Source: Streptomyces radiopugnans
Lineage (GTDB): Bacteria; Actinomycetota; Actinomycetes; Streptomycetales; Streptomycetaceae
Direction of reading: 5' to 3'
DNA: 64,000 nt
Assembly (NCBI RefSeq): GCF_900110735.1
Contig: NZ_FOET01000004.1
Coordinates: 62,001 to 126,000, forward strand
This document shows positions 1 through 8,108 of the stretch, one piece after another. The translations under genes and the position numbers were made by a program. The notes under the pieces are model-generated. The model worked only from the letters and a program-made list of their open reading frames with translations, had not been told where the DNA came from and searched no databases. Numbering within the stretch: position 1 is the first letter of the stretch; every line of letters begins with the position of its first letter.

Positions 1-57
1 GGTGTCCGCCCCTGGTTATGCTGCCTCGTCCTGAGCAGGCCAGGGAGGTCCTCCGCC

Positions 58-600
58 ATGAGCAGCACCACGTCGCCCTTTCCCGACCGGATCGAACTCG
101 CGGGAGAAGGGCTCGTCCTGCGGGACTGGACGGAAGCGGACCTGGCCGCGATGCCGGACCTGTTCGACCACCCCGACATCGCGTACTGGACGCCGATCGC
201 CTCGCCCTTCGACGAAGCGGCCGCCCGTACGCGGCTGGACCGGGCCCGGCGACTGCGGGCGGAGGGCACGGCCGTCCTGCTCGCCATCACCGTCGACGGC
301 CGTGCGCCGCTGGGCGAGGTGATGCTGCGGCGCGCTCCCGAGGGCACGGAGATCGGCTACGCGGTCGGCCCGGCGCACCGCGGCCGGGGACTGGCCGCGC
401 GGGCGGTGCGGGTGATGGCCGCGTACGCCTTCGAGCGACTGGGTGCGGAACGCGTGATCCTGGAACTGGAGGCGGAGAACGCCGCCAGCGTCGCCGTGGC
501 GACCAAGGCGGGCTTCAGCCTCCTCGACGTGCCGCTGATCGAGGGCGAGGAGAAGGGGCGGCCCTACGTCCTGCAGACCTGGGCCCTGGACCTGCCCTGA
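58..600 (+). CDS. GNAT family N-acetyltransferase (RimJ/RimL-like)
   Basis: This 180-aa protein looks like a cytoplasmic acetyl-CoA-dependent N-acetyltransferase of the RimJ/RimL type. The acetyl-CoA binding motif A is visible as HRGRGLA near residue 110, after a beta strand reading EIGYAV. The helix and final strand follow (AENAASVAVATKAGF), a typical GNAT C-terminal half. The ATG is preceded by GGGAGG at a good distance. The substrate cannot be read from the sequence; the family acetylates protein N-termini, antibiotics or small amines. It converges with the methyltransferase downstream across a hairpin. Confidence 0.9.
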   Translation: MSSTTSPFPDRIELAGEGLVLRDWTEADLAAMPDLFDHPDIAYWTPIASPFDEAAARTRLDRARRLRAEGTAVLLAITVDGRAPLGEVMLRRAPEGTEIGYAVGPAHRGRGLAARAVRVMAAYAFERLGAERVILELEAENAASVAVATKAGFSLLDVPLIEGEEKGRPYVLQTWALDLP

Positions 601-603
601 CAC

Positions 604-635
604 GGGAACCCCCGGGAATCCCCGGACGGGTTCCC
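604..635. terminator. Bidirectional hairpin between converging genes
   Basis: GGGAACCC at 604-611 pairs perfectly with GGGTTCCC at 628-635. It lies just after the acetyltransferase stop and before the 3' end of the opposing methyltransferase, so it probably ends transcription from both sides. No U-tract is present, which is usual in Streptomyces. Confidence 0.6.
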
Positions 636-674
636 GGGCCGTCCCCGCGGGCCGGGGCGCGGGCGGGCCGTTCG

Positions 675-1331
675 TCACACGCGGGCGACCAGCGCGTACC
701 GCTCGTCGTCCACCGTGCGGCCCCACAGGTCGGGGTCGTTGCCGAGATGTTCGACGCGCGGATCGGCGACGAGGGGGCGCAGGGCGCCGGCCAGGTCGTC
801 GGCGCCGATGCCGCCGTGCCGGGGCAGTGTCCCGGCTCCGGCGACGTAGGGGGTGTCGCTCCGCCCGGATTCCCGCCAGCGTCCTTCGACGAGGACCAGA
901 CGGCCGCCGGGGCGCAGGCGGCCGGTCCACCGGCGCAGCGCGGTGTGCGGATCGGGCAGGATCCACAGCAGGTGGCGGGCCAGGACCATGCCGAAGGTCC
1001 GCTCCCCGGTGGGCGGCGCTGCGGCGTCGCCGACCGTGAACGTCGCCGCGTGCCCGGCGGCCGCCAGTTTGGCGCGGGCTTGTCCGATCATGGCCGGTGC
1101 GAGGTCCACGCCGGTGACCCGGTGTCCGGCCTCGGCCAGCAGCAGGGACAGCGATCCGGTGCCGCAGCCCACGTCCAGGACCTCGGCGGGGGCGGGAGGC
1201 GCCCACGCCCGGAGCCGGCGGGCCCAGGCCCGGCGGGTGCGCCCGGCGCGCAGGCCGTGGTCGGGTTCGTCGTCGAAGGAGGGTTCGGCCGCGTTCCAGT
1301 AGCCGGCGATCGCCGAGGAGGTGTCGGTCAT
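675..1331 (-). CDS. Class I SAM-dependent methyltransferase
   Basis: A 218-aa Rossmann-fold methyltransferase. Motif I reads VLDVGCGTG near residue 50, followed by the acidic end of strand beta-2 (GVDLAPAMI) and a later RLRPGGRLVLVEG strand typical of the UbiE/type 11 group. The ATG at 1331 is chosen because the protein aligns with the family from MTDTSSAIAGYW onward. An in-frame start ten codons upstream gives an atypical extension. The methyl acceptor is unknown. The gene is divergent from the cation efflux gene and convergent with the GNAT gene. Confidence 0.88.
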   Translation of the reverse strand: MTDTSSAIAGYWNAAEPSFDDEPDHGLRAGRTRRAWARRLRAWAPPAPAEVLDVGCGTGSLSLLLAEAGHRVTGVDLAPAMIGQARAKLAAAGHAATFTVGDAAAPPTGERTFGMVLARHLLWILPDPHTALRRWTGRLRPGGRLVLVEGRWRESGRSDTPYVAGAGTLPRHGGIGADDLAGALRPLVADPRVEHLGNDPDLWGRTVDDERYALVARV

Positions 1332-1472
1332 GGCCGTGATCCTGCCGGTGACCTGTGACACCGCCCCTTGTCCGCAAGGGCTTCCAGAGCGCAGCTGCGA
1401 GTGTGTCGCACCTGGTCACAGCCTGTATGTCGGCAGTAGCCGCAATGGGTTCCGTGTGCCACGGTAGGCCCC

Positions 1473-2585
1473 ATGGAGGGGACTGAGCACACTCACGGCC
1501 ACGGCTCCGCCCACCGGCACGGGCACGGGCAGGAGCACAGGCACGGGCAGGAGCACGGCGGGCATCGCCACACTCACGGGCCGGACGGCCGGTGGCCCCG
1601 GGCACGCCACCGGTTGGCGCACCTGTTCACCCCTCACTCGCACGAGTCGGCCGACAAGACCGACCGCGCGCTGGAGTCCTCGGCGCGCGGGCTGCGCGCG
1701 CTGTGGGTCTCCCTGGCCGTGCTGGGCGCCACCGCCCTGGTCCAGTCGGCCGTGGTGGCGATGTCGGGGTCGGTGGCCCTGCTCGGCGACACCGTGCACA
1801 ACTTCGCCGACGCGCTGACCGCGGTGCCGCTGGGGATCGCCTTCCTGCTCGGACGCCGGGCGGCGACCCGCCGCTTCACCTACGGCTACGGCCGGGCCGA
1901 GGACCTGGCCGGCATCGTCATCGTGCTGGCCATCGCGGCCTCCGCCGCACTGGCCGCGTGGACCGCGATCGACCGGCTGGCCGATCCCCGGGAGATGCGG
2001 CACATCCCGGCCGTGGCCGCCGCCGCGGTCACCGGTTTCGCCGGCAACGAGTGGGTGGCCCGCTACCGCATCCGCGTCGGCCGGCAGATCGGGTCGGCCG
2101 CCCTGGTCGCCGACGGCCTGCACGCCCGCACCGACGGCTTCACCTCGCTCGCGGTGCTGCTCGGCGCGGGCGGCGCGGCACTGGGCTGGCGACCGGCCGA
2201 CCCGATCGTGGGCCTGGCGATCACCTCGGCGATCCTGCTGGTACTGCGCGACGCGGCCCGGGAGGTGTTCCACCGGCTCATGGACGCCGTCGACCCCGGC
2301 CTGGTCGACGCCGCGGAGAAGGCCCTGCTGGGTACCGGCGGTGTGCGCGGGGTGAGTGAGTTGCGGCTGCGCTGGATCGGCCACCGGCTGCGCGCCGAGG
2401 TCGCCATCGTCGTCGACGGGGGCCTCTGCGTGCGTCAGGCCCACCAGGTCGCCGTGGAGGCCGAGCACGCGCTGCTGCACGCGGTGCCGAAGCTGAACGC
2501 CGCCCTGGTGCACGCCGACCCGGCGCCCACCCCGGGCCAGGCGGACCCGCACCTGGTGCTGGCCCACCACGCGCCGGCCGCCTGA
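1473..2585 (+). CDS. Cation diffusion facilitator (CDF) family metal transporter
   Basis: A 370-aa CDF transporter that should export Zn2+ or a similar divalent metal in exchange for protons. The first 55 or so residues are extremely His-rich (repeated HGH/HRHG units), a likely cytoplasmic metal-binding tail. About six hydrophobic segments follow. Metal-site motifs are HNFAD in TM2 and HARTD in TM5, matching the HxxxD pattern of the family. The C-terminal cytoplasmic domain (from about residue 270) carries further His residues. No metal-responsive regulator lies beside it. Confidence 0.93.
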   Translation: MEGTEHTHGHGSAHRHGHGQEHRHGQEHGGHRHTHGPDGRWPRARHRLAHLFTPHSHESADKTDRALESSARGLRALWVSLAVLGATALVQSAVVAMSGSVALLGDTVHNFADALTAVPLGIAFLLGRRAATRRFTYGYGRAEDLAGIVIVLAIAASAALAAWTAIDRLADPREMRHIPAVAAAAVTGFAGNEWVARYRIRVGRQIGSAALVADGLHARTDGFTSLAVLLGAGGAALGWRPADPIVGLAITSAILLVLRDAAREVFHRLMDAVDPGLVDAAEKALLGTGGVRGVSELRLRWIGHRLRAEVAIVVDGGLCVRQAHQVAVEAEHALLHAVPKLNAALVHADPAPTPGQADPHLVLAHHAPAA

Positions 2586-3039
2586 GCGCGGAACCGCGGG
2601 CCGCGCCCGGCGACGGCGCGGGGTGCCGCCGCGGCCGTCGGGTGCCGGGCTCGGCGGTGCGGAACATGCCGTGCCGGTCGGCGAGGTGGCGGGCGGCCGG
2701 TCGGCCACGCATCCGGGGCAGGGCGTCGCGCAGGGCGGCGCAGTGCTGGTCGGCGGTGGTCGGCGGTGGTCGGCAGACCCGGCTCGCGGATCAGCCGGGG
2801 CAGGGCCGGCGACTGACGGGATGCCGACGACCGGGCCCGGGAAGTGCGGGGAAGAGCACTTCGGGGTCCCGGCGGGCTCCCGCCCGGTGAACACTCCCCG
2901 GCACGCGCCTGCCCGGTCCGCGGGCCGAGGCCTGGGCCACTCCGGTGACTTCCGGCGGGGCGGCGCCGCGACTGCCGCGGTCCCCGCCCGGCCGGTACGA
3001 CCATGCAGACGTGCGGCGGCGTCGGACCCGGGAGGAACC
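2586..3039. other. Intergenic region with short tandem repeat
   Basis: These 454 bases between the CDF gene and the heliorhodopsin gene show no convincing coding region on either strand. The only clear structure is a 10-base tandem repeat (GGTCGGCGGT, about 2.5 copies) around 2748-2773. A GGAGGA ribosome-binding site lies at 3031-3036. Confidence 0.5.
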
Positions 3040-3822
3040 GTGAGGAGACAGGACGGCACACCGGTGGCCGCGGGGGTCACCCCCGAACGCCTTGCCGGGC
3101 TCCGCGCATGGAACCTGGGGCTCACACTGCTGCACCTGGTGCAGGCCGCGGCAATCGTCCTCCTCGCCGGAGACTTCTCGATCACCGTCACCTCCTCCGT
3201 CCCCGAGGGGCCGCCCGGAACGGAAGCGCCCGCTCCCGAAGCGCTGTTCGACGTGCCGATCGGCTGGGCGGTCGCCGTCTTCCTCGCCCTGGCGGCACTG
3301 GACCACCTGCTGACGGCGACGGTGTTCCGCGGCACCTACGAACGCGACCTCAGGCGCGGCATCAACCGGTTCCGGTGGCTGGAGTACGCGCTGAGCGCGA
3401 CCCTGATGGTGCTCCTCATCGGGTTCTACTCGGGCATCACCAGCGTCAACGCCGTCATCACCGTCGCCGGCGCCAACGTCGGGATGATCCTCTTCGGCTG
3501 GGTCGAGGAGATGATGAACCCGCCGGGACGGGCGGCGACCACGATGCTCCCGTTCTGGTTCGGAACGCTGGTCGGCGTGACGCCGTGGATCTCGATCGCG
3601 TACAACATCGTCGCGGCCGGGACCGTCCCCGGCTTCGTGTACGGGATCGTTCTCGTCCAGGCCGCCCTCTTCTTCAGCTTCGGCCTCAACCAGTGGCTCC
3701 AGTACCGCGAAGTCGGACGGTGGTCCGACTACGCGTACGGCGAGAAGGCCTACCTGGTCCTCAGCCTCGTGGCGAAGTCACTGCTGGCCTGGCAGATCTT
3801 CGCCGGCTCGCTGGCCGGCTGA
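3040..3822 (+). CDS. Heliorhodopsin
   Basis: A 260-aa, seven-helix retinal protein of the heliorhodopsin (HeR) family, which sits inverted in the membrane relative to type I rhodopsins. Helix 3 carries RWLEYALS, placing the Schiff-base counterion Glu at about residue 115. Helix 7 reads LSLVAKSLLAWQ, with the retinal-binding Lys at about residue 246. The GTG at 3040 is selected because GGAGGA sits 4 bases upstream and the length then matches known heliorhodopsins. No retinal-synthesis gene (blh, crtY) is nearby, so chromophore supply must come from elsewhere. HeRs do not pump ions; sensory or enzyme-regulating roles have been proposed. Confidence 0.93.
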   Translation: MRRQDGTPVAAGVTPERLAGLRAWNLGLTLLHLVQAAAIVLLAGDFSITVTSSVPEGPPGTEAPAPEALFDVPIGWAVAVFLALAALDHLLTATVFRGTYERDLRRGINRFRWLEYALSATLMVLLIGFYSGITSVNAVITVAGANVGMILFGWVEEMMNPPGRAATTMLPFWFGTLVGVTPWISIAYNIVAAGTVPGFVYGIVLVQAALFFSFGLNQWLQYREVGRWSDYAYGEKAYLVLSLVAKSLLAWQIFAGSLAG

Positions 3823-3903
3823 GCCCGGAACGCCGCGGCACGGCGGGCCGTCCCGCCGGTCGGTGGGAACGACTGGCCGCGGCCCGTTCCGTACCCTGGC
3901 GGC

Positions 3904-4815
3904 ATGCGCATGCGCCCCACCCTGAGCTGGACCCCCACCGAGGACCTGCCGCCGGGCACCACGGACCCGAAACCGGTCGCCGATGCGCTGAGCGCCGGTG
4001 GTGTGCTGGTGCTCAGCGGGGCGGGCATCTCCACGGAGTCGGGCATCCCCGACTACCGGGGCGTGGGCGGGAGCCTGAGCCGGCACACCCCGATGACCTA
4101 CCAGGACTTCACCGCCTGCGCCCGGGCCCGGCGCCGGTACTGGGCGCGCAGTCACCTGGGCTGGCGCACCTTCGGCCGTGCCCTCCCCAACGCCGGGCAC
4201 CGGGCCGTGGCCGCGTTCGGGCGGCGCGGCCTGCTCTCGGGCGTGATCACCCAGAACGTCGACGGCCTGCACCAGGCCGCCGGCAGCGAGGGCGTCGTGG
4301 AACTCCACGGAAGCCTGTCCCGGGTCGTCTGCCTCTCCTGCGGCGCCTCCAGCCCGCGCCGTGAACTCGCCCGGCGGCTGGAGGAGGCCAACGCGGGATT
4401 CGAGCCGGTGGCCGCGGGAATCAACCCGGACGGTGACGCCGATCTCACCGACGAACAGGTCGGGGACTTCCGCGTGGTGCCCTGCGCGGTCTGCGGCGGC
4501 GTCCTCAAACCGGACGTGGTGTTCTTCGGCGAAGCCGTTCCGCCCCCGCGGGTCGAGCACTGCCGCAGGCTGGTCGGTGAGGCGTCCTCGCTACTGGTCC
4601 TGGGATCGTCACTGACGGTGATGTCCGGGCTCCGGTTCGTCCGCCAGGCGGCCCGGGAAGGGAAGCCGGTGCTGATCGTCAACCGGGATCCGACCCGGGG
4701 CGACGGGCATGCCCTCACCCGGGTCGCGCTTCCCCTGGGAGCAACTCTCACCGCCGTGGCCGGCCGGCTGGGCATCCCCGTCGACGGCCAGGCGGCGGCC
4801 CGGGCGAGACGGTGA
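3904..4815 (+). CDS. Sir2 family NAD+-dependent protein deacetylase (sirtuin)
   Basis: A 303-aa sirtuin that would remove acyl groups from protein lysines using NAD+. The NAD-binding motif GAGISTESGIPDYRG is at about residues 39-53. TQNVDGLHQAAGS and the catalytic-His motif ELHGS follow. The zinc site shows both Cys pairs (CLSCG and CAVCGG), followed by LKPDVVFFGEAVP. All diagnostic residues are present. A second in-frame ATG two codons downstream could also be used. It follows the heliorhodopsin on the same strand with an 80-base gap, so co-transcription is possible but not shown. Confidence 0.95.
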   Translation: MRMRPTLSWTPTEDLPPGTTDPKPVADALSAGGVLVLSGAGISTESGIPDYRGVGGSLSRHTPMTYQDFTACARARRRYWARSHLGWRTFGRALPNAGHRAVAAFGRRGLLSGVITQNVDGLHQAAGSEGVVELHGSLSRVVCLSCGASSPRRELARRLEEANAGFEPVAAGINPDGDADLTDEQVGDFRVVPCAVCGGVLKPDVVFFGEAVPPPRVEHCRRLVGEASSLLVLGSSLTVMSGLRFVRQAAREGKPVLIVNRDPTRGDGHALTRVALPLGATLTAVAGRLGIPVDGQAAARARR

Positions 4816-4939
4816 CGAAGATGGGGCGCCGCCGAAGTCCGAAGCCCACCGCACCGGCTCTCCGCGTCCATGTGGAGCCGCAGCGCCGAGCCCGCCTCCG
4901 CCTGCGGTCGCGGGGCCGTGATCGCGGGCCTGTGGTCGC

Positions 4940-4960
4940 GGGCCTGTGATCACGGGGCCC
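4940..4960. terminator. Palindrome between converging sirtuin and methyltransferase genes
   Basis: GGGCC (4940-4944) pairs with GGCCC (4956-4960) around a perfect GTGATCAC palindrome at 4946-4953. Two imperfect direct copies of the GCGGGCCTGTG motif lie here as well. A role as a bidirectional terminator is likely from its position. Confidence 0.4.
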
Positions 4961-5019
4961 GTTCCGGCCGCGCCCGCACCACCGCCCCGACCGGTGGCCG
5001 GGCCGGGCGGTGGACTGCC

Positions 5020-5760
5020 TCAGGCCGGCTTGCGCCACACGGAGATGTGCTTCGCGGAGTCCTGGGTGAACGGCGCCCCGTCCCAGTCCGCGACGCGCCG
5101 CTCCAGCTCCAGCCCCGCGATCCGTGCCATCAGGTCGAGCTCGGCGGGCCAGGCGTACCGGTGCCGGGAGGTGGCGCGGCGGTAGCGGCCGTCGTCGCCG
5201 TCGTGGGTGAAGTGGTGCGAGACGAGAATTTGCTCCACCAGGTCGAAGGTGTCGAAGCCGAGATGCCGCTCGGAGACGTCGAACGGCACCGCGACCTGGC
5301 CGGGCGGAAGGAACCGCAGCTGCGGCACGCCCAGCTCGATGACGAACCGGCCGCCGGGCCTCAGATGGCGTGCGGCGTTGCGAAAGCACTCGACCTGCTC
5401 GTCCTGCGTGAGCAGGTTCGTGATGGTGTTGTAGACGAGGTAGACCAGTGCGAACTCGCCGGGGACGACGGTCGTGGCCATGTCCCCGATGACGACCGGC
5501 AGCGTGTCCTCGTCGATCTTGCGCCGCAGGACGGCCGCCATGTGCTCGGACAGTTCGACGCCCGCCACCGGCACGCCGCGTTCCCGGAGCGGAACGCCCA
5601 CCCGCCCGGTTCCGATGGCGAACTCCAGCGCCCGGCCGTCGCCGGCGAGTTCGGCGAGGAAGGCGAGGGTCGGTCCGAGAACGGCGGCCGAGGACATCTC
5701 GGCCTCCCCGGCGTCGTAGCGCTCGGCGGTCTCACGGGTCCACAGCTCACTGCTCGTCAC
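5020..5760 (-). CDS. Class I SAM-dependent methyltransferase
   Basis: A 246-aa methyltransferase with motif I degenerate as ALEFAIGTGRVGVPL, then VAGVELSEHM, a GDMATTVVPGEFALVYLVYNTITNLLTQ region and HLRPGGRFVIEL. This pattern is common in uncharacterised actinobacterial methyltransferases. The GTG at 5760 gives the start VTSSELWTRETAERYD, the conserved N-terminus of this subgroup; frame upstream of it looks non-coding. Substrate unknown. It is divergent from the small membrane protein gene. Confidence 0.87.
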   Translation of the reverse strand: MTSSELWTRETAERYDAGEAEMSSAAVLGPTLAFLAELAGDGRALEFAIGTGRVGVPLRERGVPVAGVELSEHMAAVLRRKIDEDTLPVVIGDMATTVVPGEFALVYLVYNTITNLLTQDEQVECFRNAARHLRPGGRFVIELGVPQLRFLPPGQVAVPFDVSERHLGFDTFDLVEQILVSHHFTHDGDDGRYRRATSRHRYAWPAELDLMARIAGLELERRVADWDGAPFTQDSAKHISVWRKPA

Positions 5761-6040
5761 GGGCGGCCACTTTGCCGGGCGCGGAGGGGCGTTGTCGACG
5801 CATTTACCTTCCACCGGTCGCGGACCGGTTGCGCGGACGGGCGGCCTGCCGAGTCCGGGGGCGGCAACGCCGAGCTGAGAAGGCTGCCCGGTTCCGGCAA
5901 TGAGCTCCGGCGTGGGCAAGTGCGACGATGCCCCTGGCCGCGGACGCCGCACGGATGTGCGGCGGAGTGAGGACGGGCCGGACGGAACGGATACGGCGAC
6001 ACGGCGGGGCCGCGTCGTCCGTCGGGCGGGCAGCCGCCGT

Positions 6041-6508
6041 GTGATCAAGGATTGGTTGGAGAGGATGCTGTTCTCGGTCCCCGAGTCCGGTTGGTGGCTG
6101 ATCGCGCTCGCGGCGACGGCGTTCTTCATGATCGGCGTGCGAGCTCTGGTCCACGGCATGAGGCTCCCGGGTGAACCACGAAGCGCGTGGGAACGGCAGA
6201 GCAGGCGGAGGAGGCAGGCGTTCTACCTCGTGACTCCCGTGTTCGCCGCCACCGTCCTGGCGATCAACCTGCTCCGGCCAGAACCGGCACCGGAGCTCCT
6301 GTTCCTGTACAGCGTCGCGTTCGCCTCCGTCCCGATCGCCCTCTTCCCGGTCCGTGCCCGGGTACTCAGGGACTACATCGCCCAGCAGCGGAACCCCGGC
6401 ACCACGGTCAGGCCTGATCGGCTCGCGGTGGCCTGGATCACCGGCTTCCTGTGCACGGTGCTCCTGGTGGCCGTGTTCGCGCTGCTGGCCACGCGGTACG
6501 ACATGTGA
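6041..6508 (+). CDS. Small four-helix membrane protein of unknown function
   Basis: Not recognised as a named family. The protein shows four hydrophobic segments: WWLIALAATAFFMIG, LVTPVFAATVLAINLL, LLFLYSVAFASVPIALFPV and ITGFLCTVLLVAVFALLA. The start is uncertain. GTG at 6041 is given here (155 aa). An ATG at 6065 directly after GGAGAGG and an ATG at 5900 are alternatives; the segment before 6041 is Arg/Asp-rich and looks non-coding. No neighbour suggests a function. Confidence 0.6.
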   Translation: MIKDWLERMLFSVPESGWWLIALAATAFFMIGVRALVHGMRLPGEPRSAWERQSRRRRQAFYLVTPVFAATVLAINLLRPEPAPELLFLYSVAFASVPIALFPVRARVLRDYIAQQRNPGTTVRPDRLAVAWITGFLCTVLLVAVFALLATRYDM

Positions 6509-6573
6509 GCCGGTGCCGTACAGCGGCCTCCGGGCGCCACCGGCGGGAACGGGCCGTGCCGAGCGGCACGGTG

Positions 6574-6987
6574 CTACCCGGCGTCGAGCTGGTGGTCGGC
6601 CCATACGTAGCTCTCGGGCAGCAGATCGGCGACGGGAACGGTCCGGAGGCGGTCGCCGGCGCCGACGATGACCTTCAGGGCCGGGAAGTAGTCGAGAAGG
6701 GCCTGGCGGCACCGGCCGCACGGAGGGACCACCCCCCGGTCGCGGTCGCCCACGGCGACGATGGTGTCCAGCTCGTAGACCCCCTGGGCGGCTGCCGCGC
6801 CGACGAGGACCAGTTCGGCACACGGTCCTCCGGTGAAGTGGCAGGCGTTCACCGCGGTGACGATCCGGCCGTCGCGGGCGCGGGCCGCGGCGGCCACGGT
6901 GTGGTTGTCGCCCCGGCAGCGGGTGCGGGCCACTCGGGCCGCGGTGTCGACGAGTTCATGGTCGAGGGGGTGGGTCCGCGTGGTCAT
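6574..6987 (-). CDS. Cytidine deaminase-like protein
   Basis: A 137-aa zinc-dependent deaminase of the cytidine/blasticidin-S deaminase group. The first zinc motif reads CAELVLVGAAAAQG (CAE with the catalytic Glu). The second reads PCGRCRQ, providing two Cys ligands. Length matches homotetrameric cytidine deaminases. The ATG at 6987 follows GGAGAAG. The likely reaction is hydrolytic deamination of cytidine or a related nucleoside in salvage; a blasticidin-type resistance role cannot be excluded. It is divergent from the BKACE-like gene. Confidence 0.88.
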   Translation of the reverse strand: MTTRTHPLDHELVDTAARVARTRCRGDNHTVAAAARARDGRIVTAVNACHFTGGPCAELVLVGAAAAQGVYELDTIVAVGDRDRGVVPPCGRCRQALLDYFPALKVIVGAGDRLRTVPVADLLPESYVWADHQLDAG

Positions 6988-7158
6988 CTTCTCCGCCTTC
7001 GCCGGGTACCAGGCGAGGCTGGCCCGGGCGGCGGGGGCGCGCAAGCGAATATCGGCGGTGGGCCCGCCCCGCCGGGCGGCGGGGCCGCCGGTGCCGGAAC
7101 CCGGCCGGGTAAGGCAGGGTCCGGACGGCCGCGCGCCGCGTCCGGCATAGTCGTCGGC

Positions 7159-7887
7159 ATGCTGCAGGTGTGCCCGAACGGAGCGCGGACCCGCGCCGAG
7201 TGCCCTTCCCTTCCCCTGTCCCCCGCGGAGCTGGCGGCCGAGGCCGCTCGCGCGGTGGCCGCCGGAGCGGAGGACGTCCACCTCCATCCCAAGGACGCCG
7301 AAGGCGCGGACACTCTGGAGCCGTCGGCGGTGGCGCGGGCGGTCACGGCGGTGCGCCGGGCCGTACCGGCCCGGGTGCGGATCGGGGTCACCACCGGCGC
7401 GTGGGCCGCCCCGGATCCCGTCCGGCGCGCCGCACTCGTCCGCTCCTGGCCGGTGCGGCCCGACCACGCCTCGGTGAACTGGCACGAGGAAGGCGCCGAG
7501 GAGGTGGCCGGCGCGCTGCTGGAGCGCGGCATCGGGGTGGAGGCGGGCATCTGGTCGGGGACGGACGGGGCCCGGCGCTTTCACGCCTCGCCGCTGGCGG
7601 GCCGGGTGCTGCGGGTGCTCGCCGAGGTCACCGACACCGATCCGGCGACGGCGTCCGGCACCGCCTCGGCCCTGCTGGCGGAGCTGCCCGGGGATCTGTC
7701 CGCGCCGGTCCTGCTCCACGGGGAGGACGGCGGTGCCTGGCCCGTGCTGCGGCTGGCGGCCCGGCTGGGCCTGGACACCCGGATCGGTCTGGAGGACGTC
7801 CTGAACCTGCCGGACGGCTCGCCCGCCGCGGACAACGCCGCCGTGGTGCGGGCGGCGCGGGCCCTGCTGGAGGCGGAGTGGCGCTGA
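7159..7887 (+). CDS. BKACE (DUF849) family 3-keto-5-aminohexanoate cleavage-like protein
   Basis: A 242-aa protein resembling the beta-keto acid cleavage enzyme family (DUF849), a zinc-dependent TIM barrel that condenses beta-keto acids with acetyl-CoA. The metal motif of the family appears as VHLHPKD near residue 40. A second conserved region reads LLHGEDGGAWPVL and a third RIGLEDVLNLPDG. It is shorter than typical members (270-310 aa), so it may be a compact subgroup with a different substrate. The start at ATG 7159 begins with MLQVCPNGARTR, matching the family N-terminus. Confidence 0.8.
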   Translation: MLQVCPNGARTRAECPSLPLSPAELAAEAARAVAAGAEDVHLHPKDAEGADTLEPSAVARAVTAVRRAVPARVRIGVTTGAWAAPDPVRRAALVRSWPVRPDHASVNWHEEGAEEVAGALLERGIGVEAGIWSGTDGARRFHASPLAGRVLRVLAEVTDTDPATASGTASALLAELPGDLSAPVLLHGEDGGAWPVLRLAARLGLDTRIGLEDVLNLPDGSPAADNAAVVRAARALLEAEWR

Positions 7888-7950
7888 CCCCGGAAGCCGC
7901 CGGGTGACGGGGCGGCGGGCTCGCCGTGGCTCCCCCCCCGTCGCGAGGGC

Positions 7951-7969
7951 CGGGACCGTGCGGGTCCCG
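7951..7969. terminator. Hairpin between converging genes
   Basis: CGGGACC at 7951-7957 pairs with GGTCCCG at 7963-7969 and is flanked by further GC-rich sequence that can extend the stem. It lies between the BKACE-like gene and the opposing SGNH hydrolase gene. Confidence 0.5.
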
Positions 7970-8108
7970 GGCCCGGCGGACTGACGGGTGGCCGGTTTCT
8001 TCGGGTGGCCGGGCGAGGGCACGGTGGTCTGCCGGGTGTACGCCGGTGCTCACTTTGCGGTGCCGGGCGAGGCCCGCGTCCGGCCCTGCCGGGCCGCGAC
8101 CGCGTCGG

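Noticed and set aside
2748..2773. Short GGTCGGCGGT repeats as a CRISPR-like array
   Set aside because: The repeats are 10 bases long and contiguous with no spacers, so this is a simple tandem repeat.
6041..6508. Longer start at 5900 for the small membrane protein
   Set aside because: The added 47 residues are Arg/Asp/Gly-rich, lack a ribosome-binding site and look like promoter DNA read as protein.
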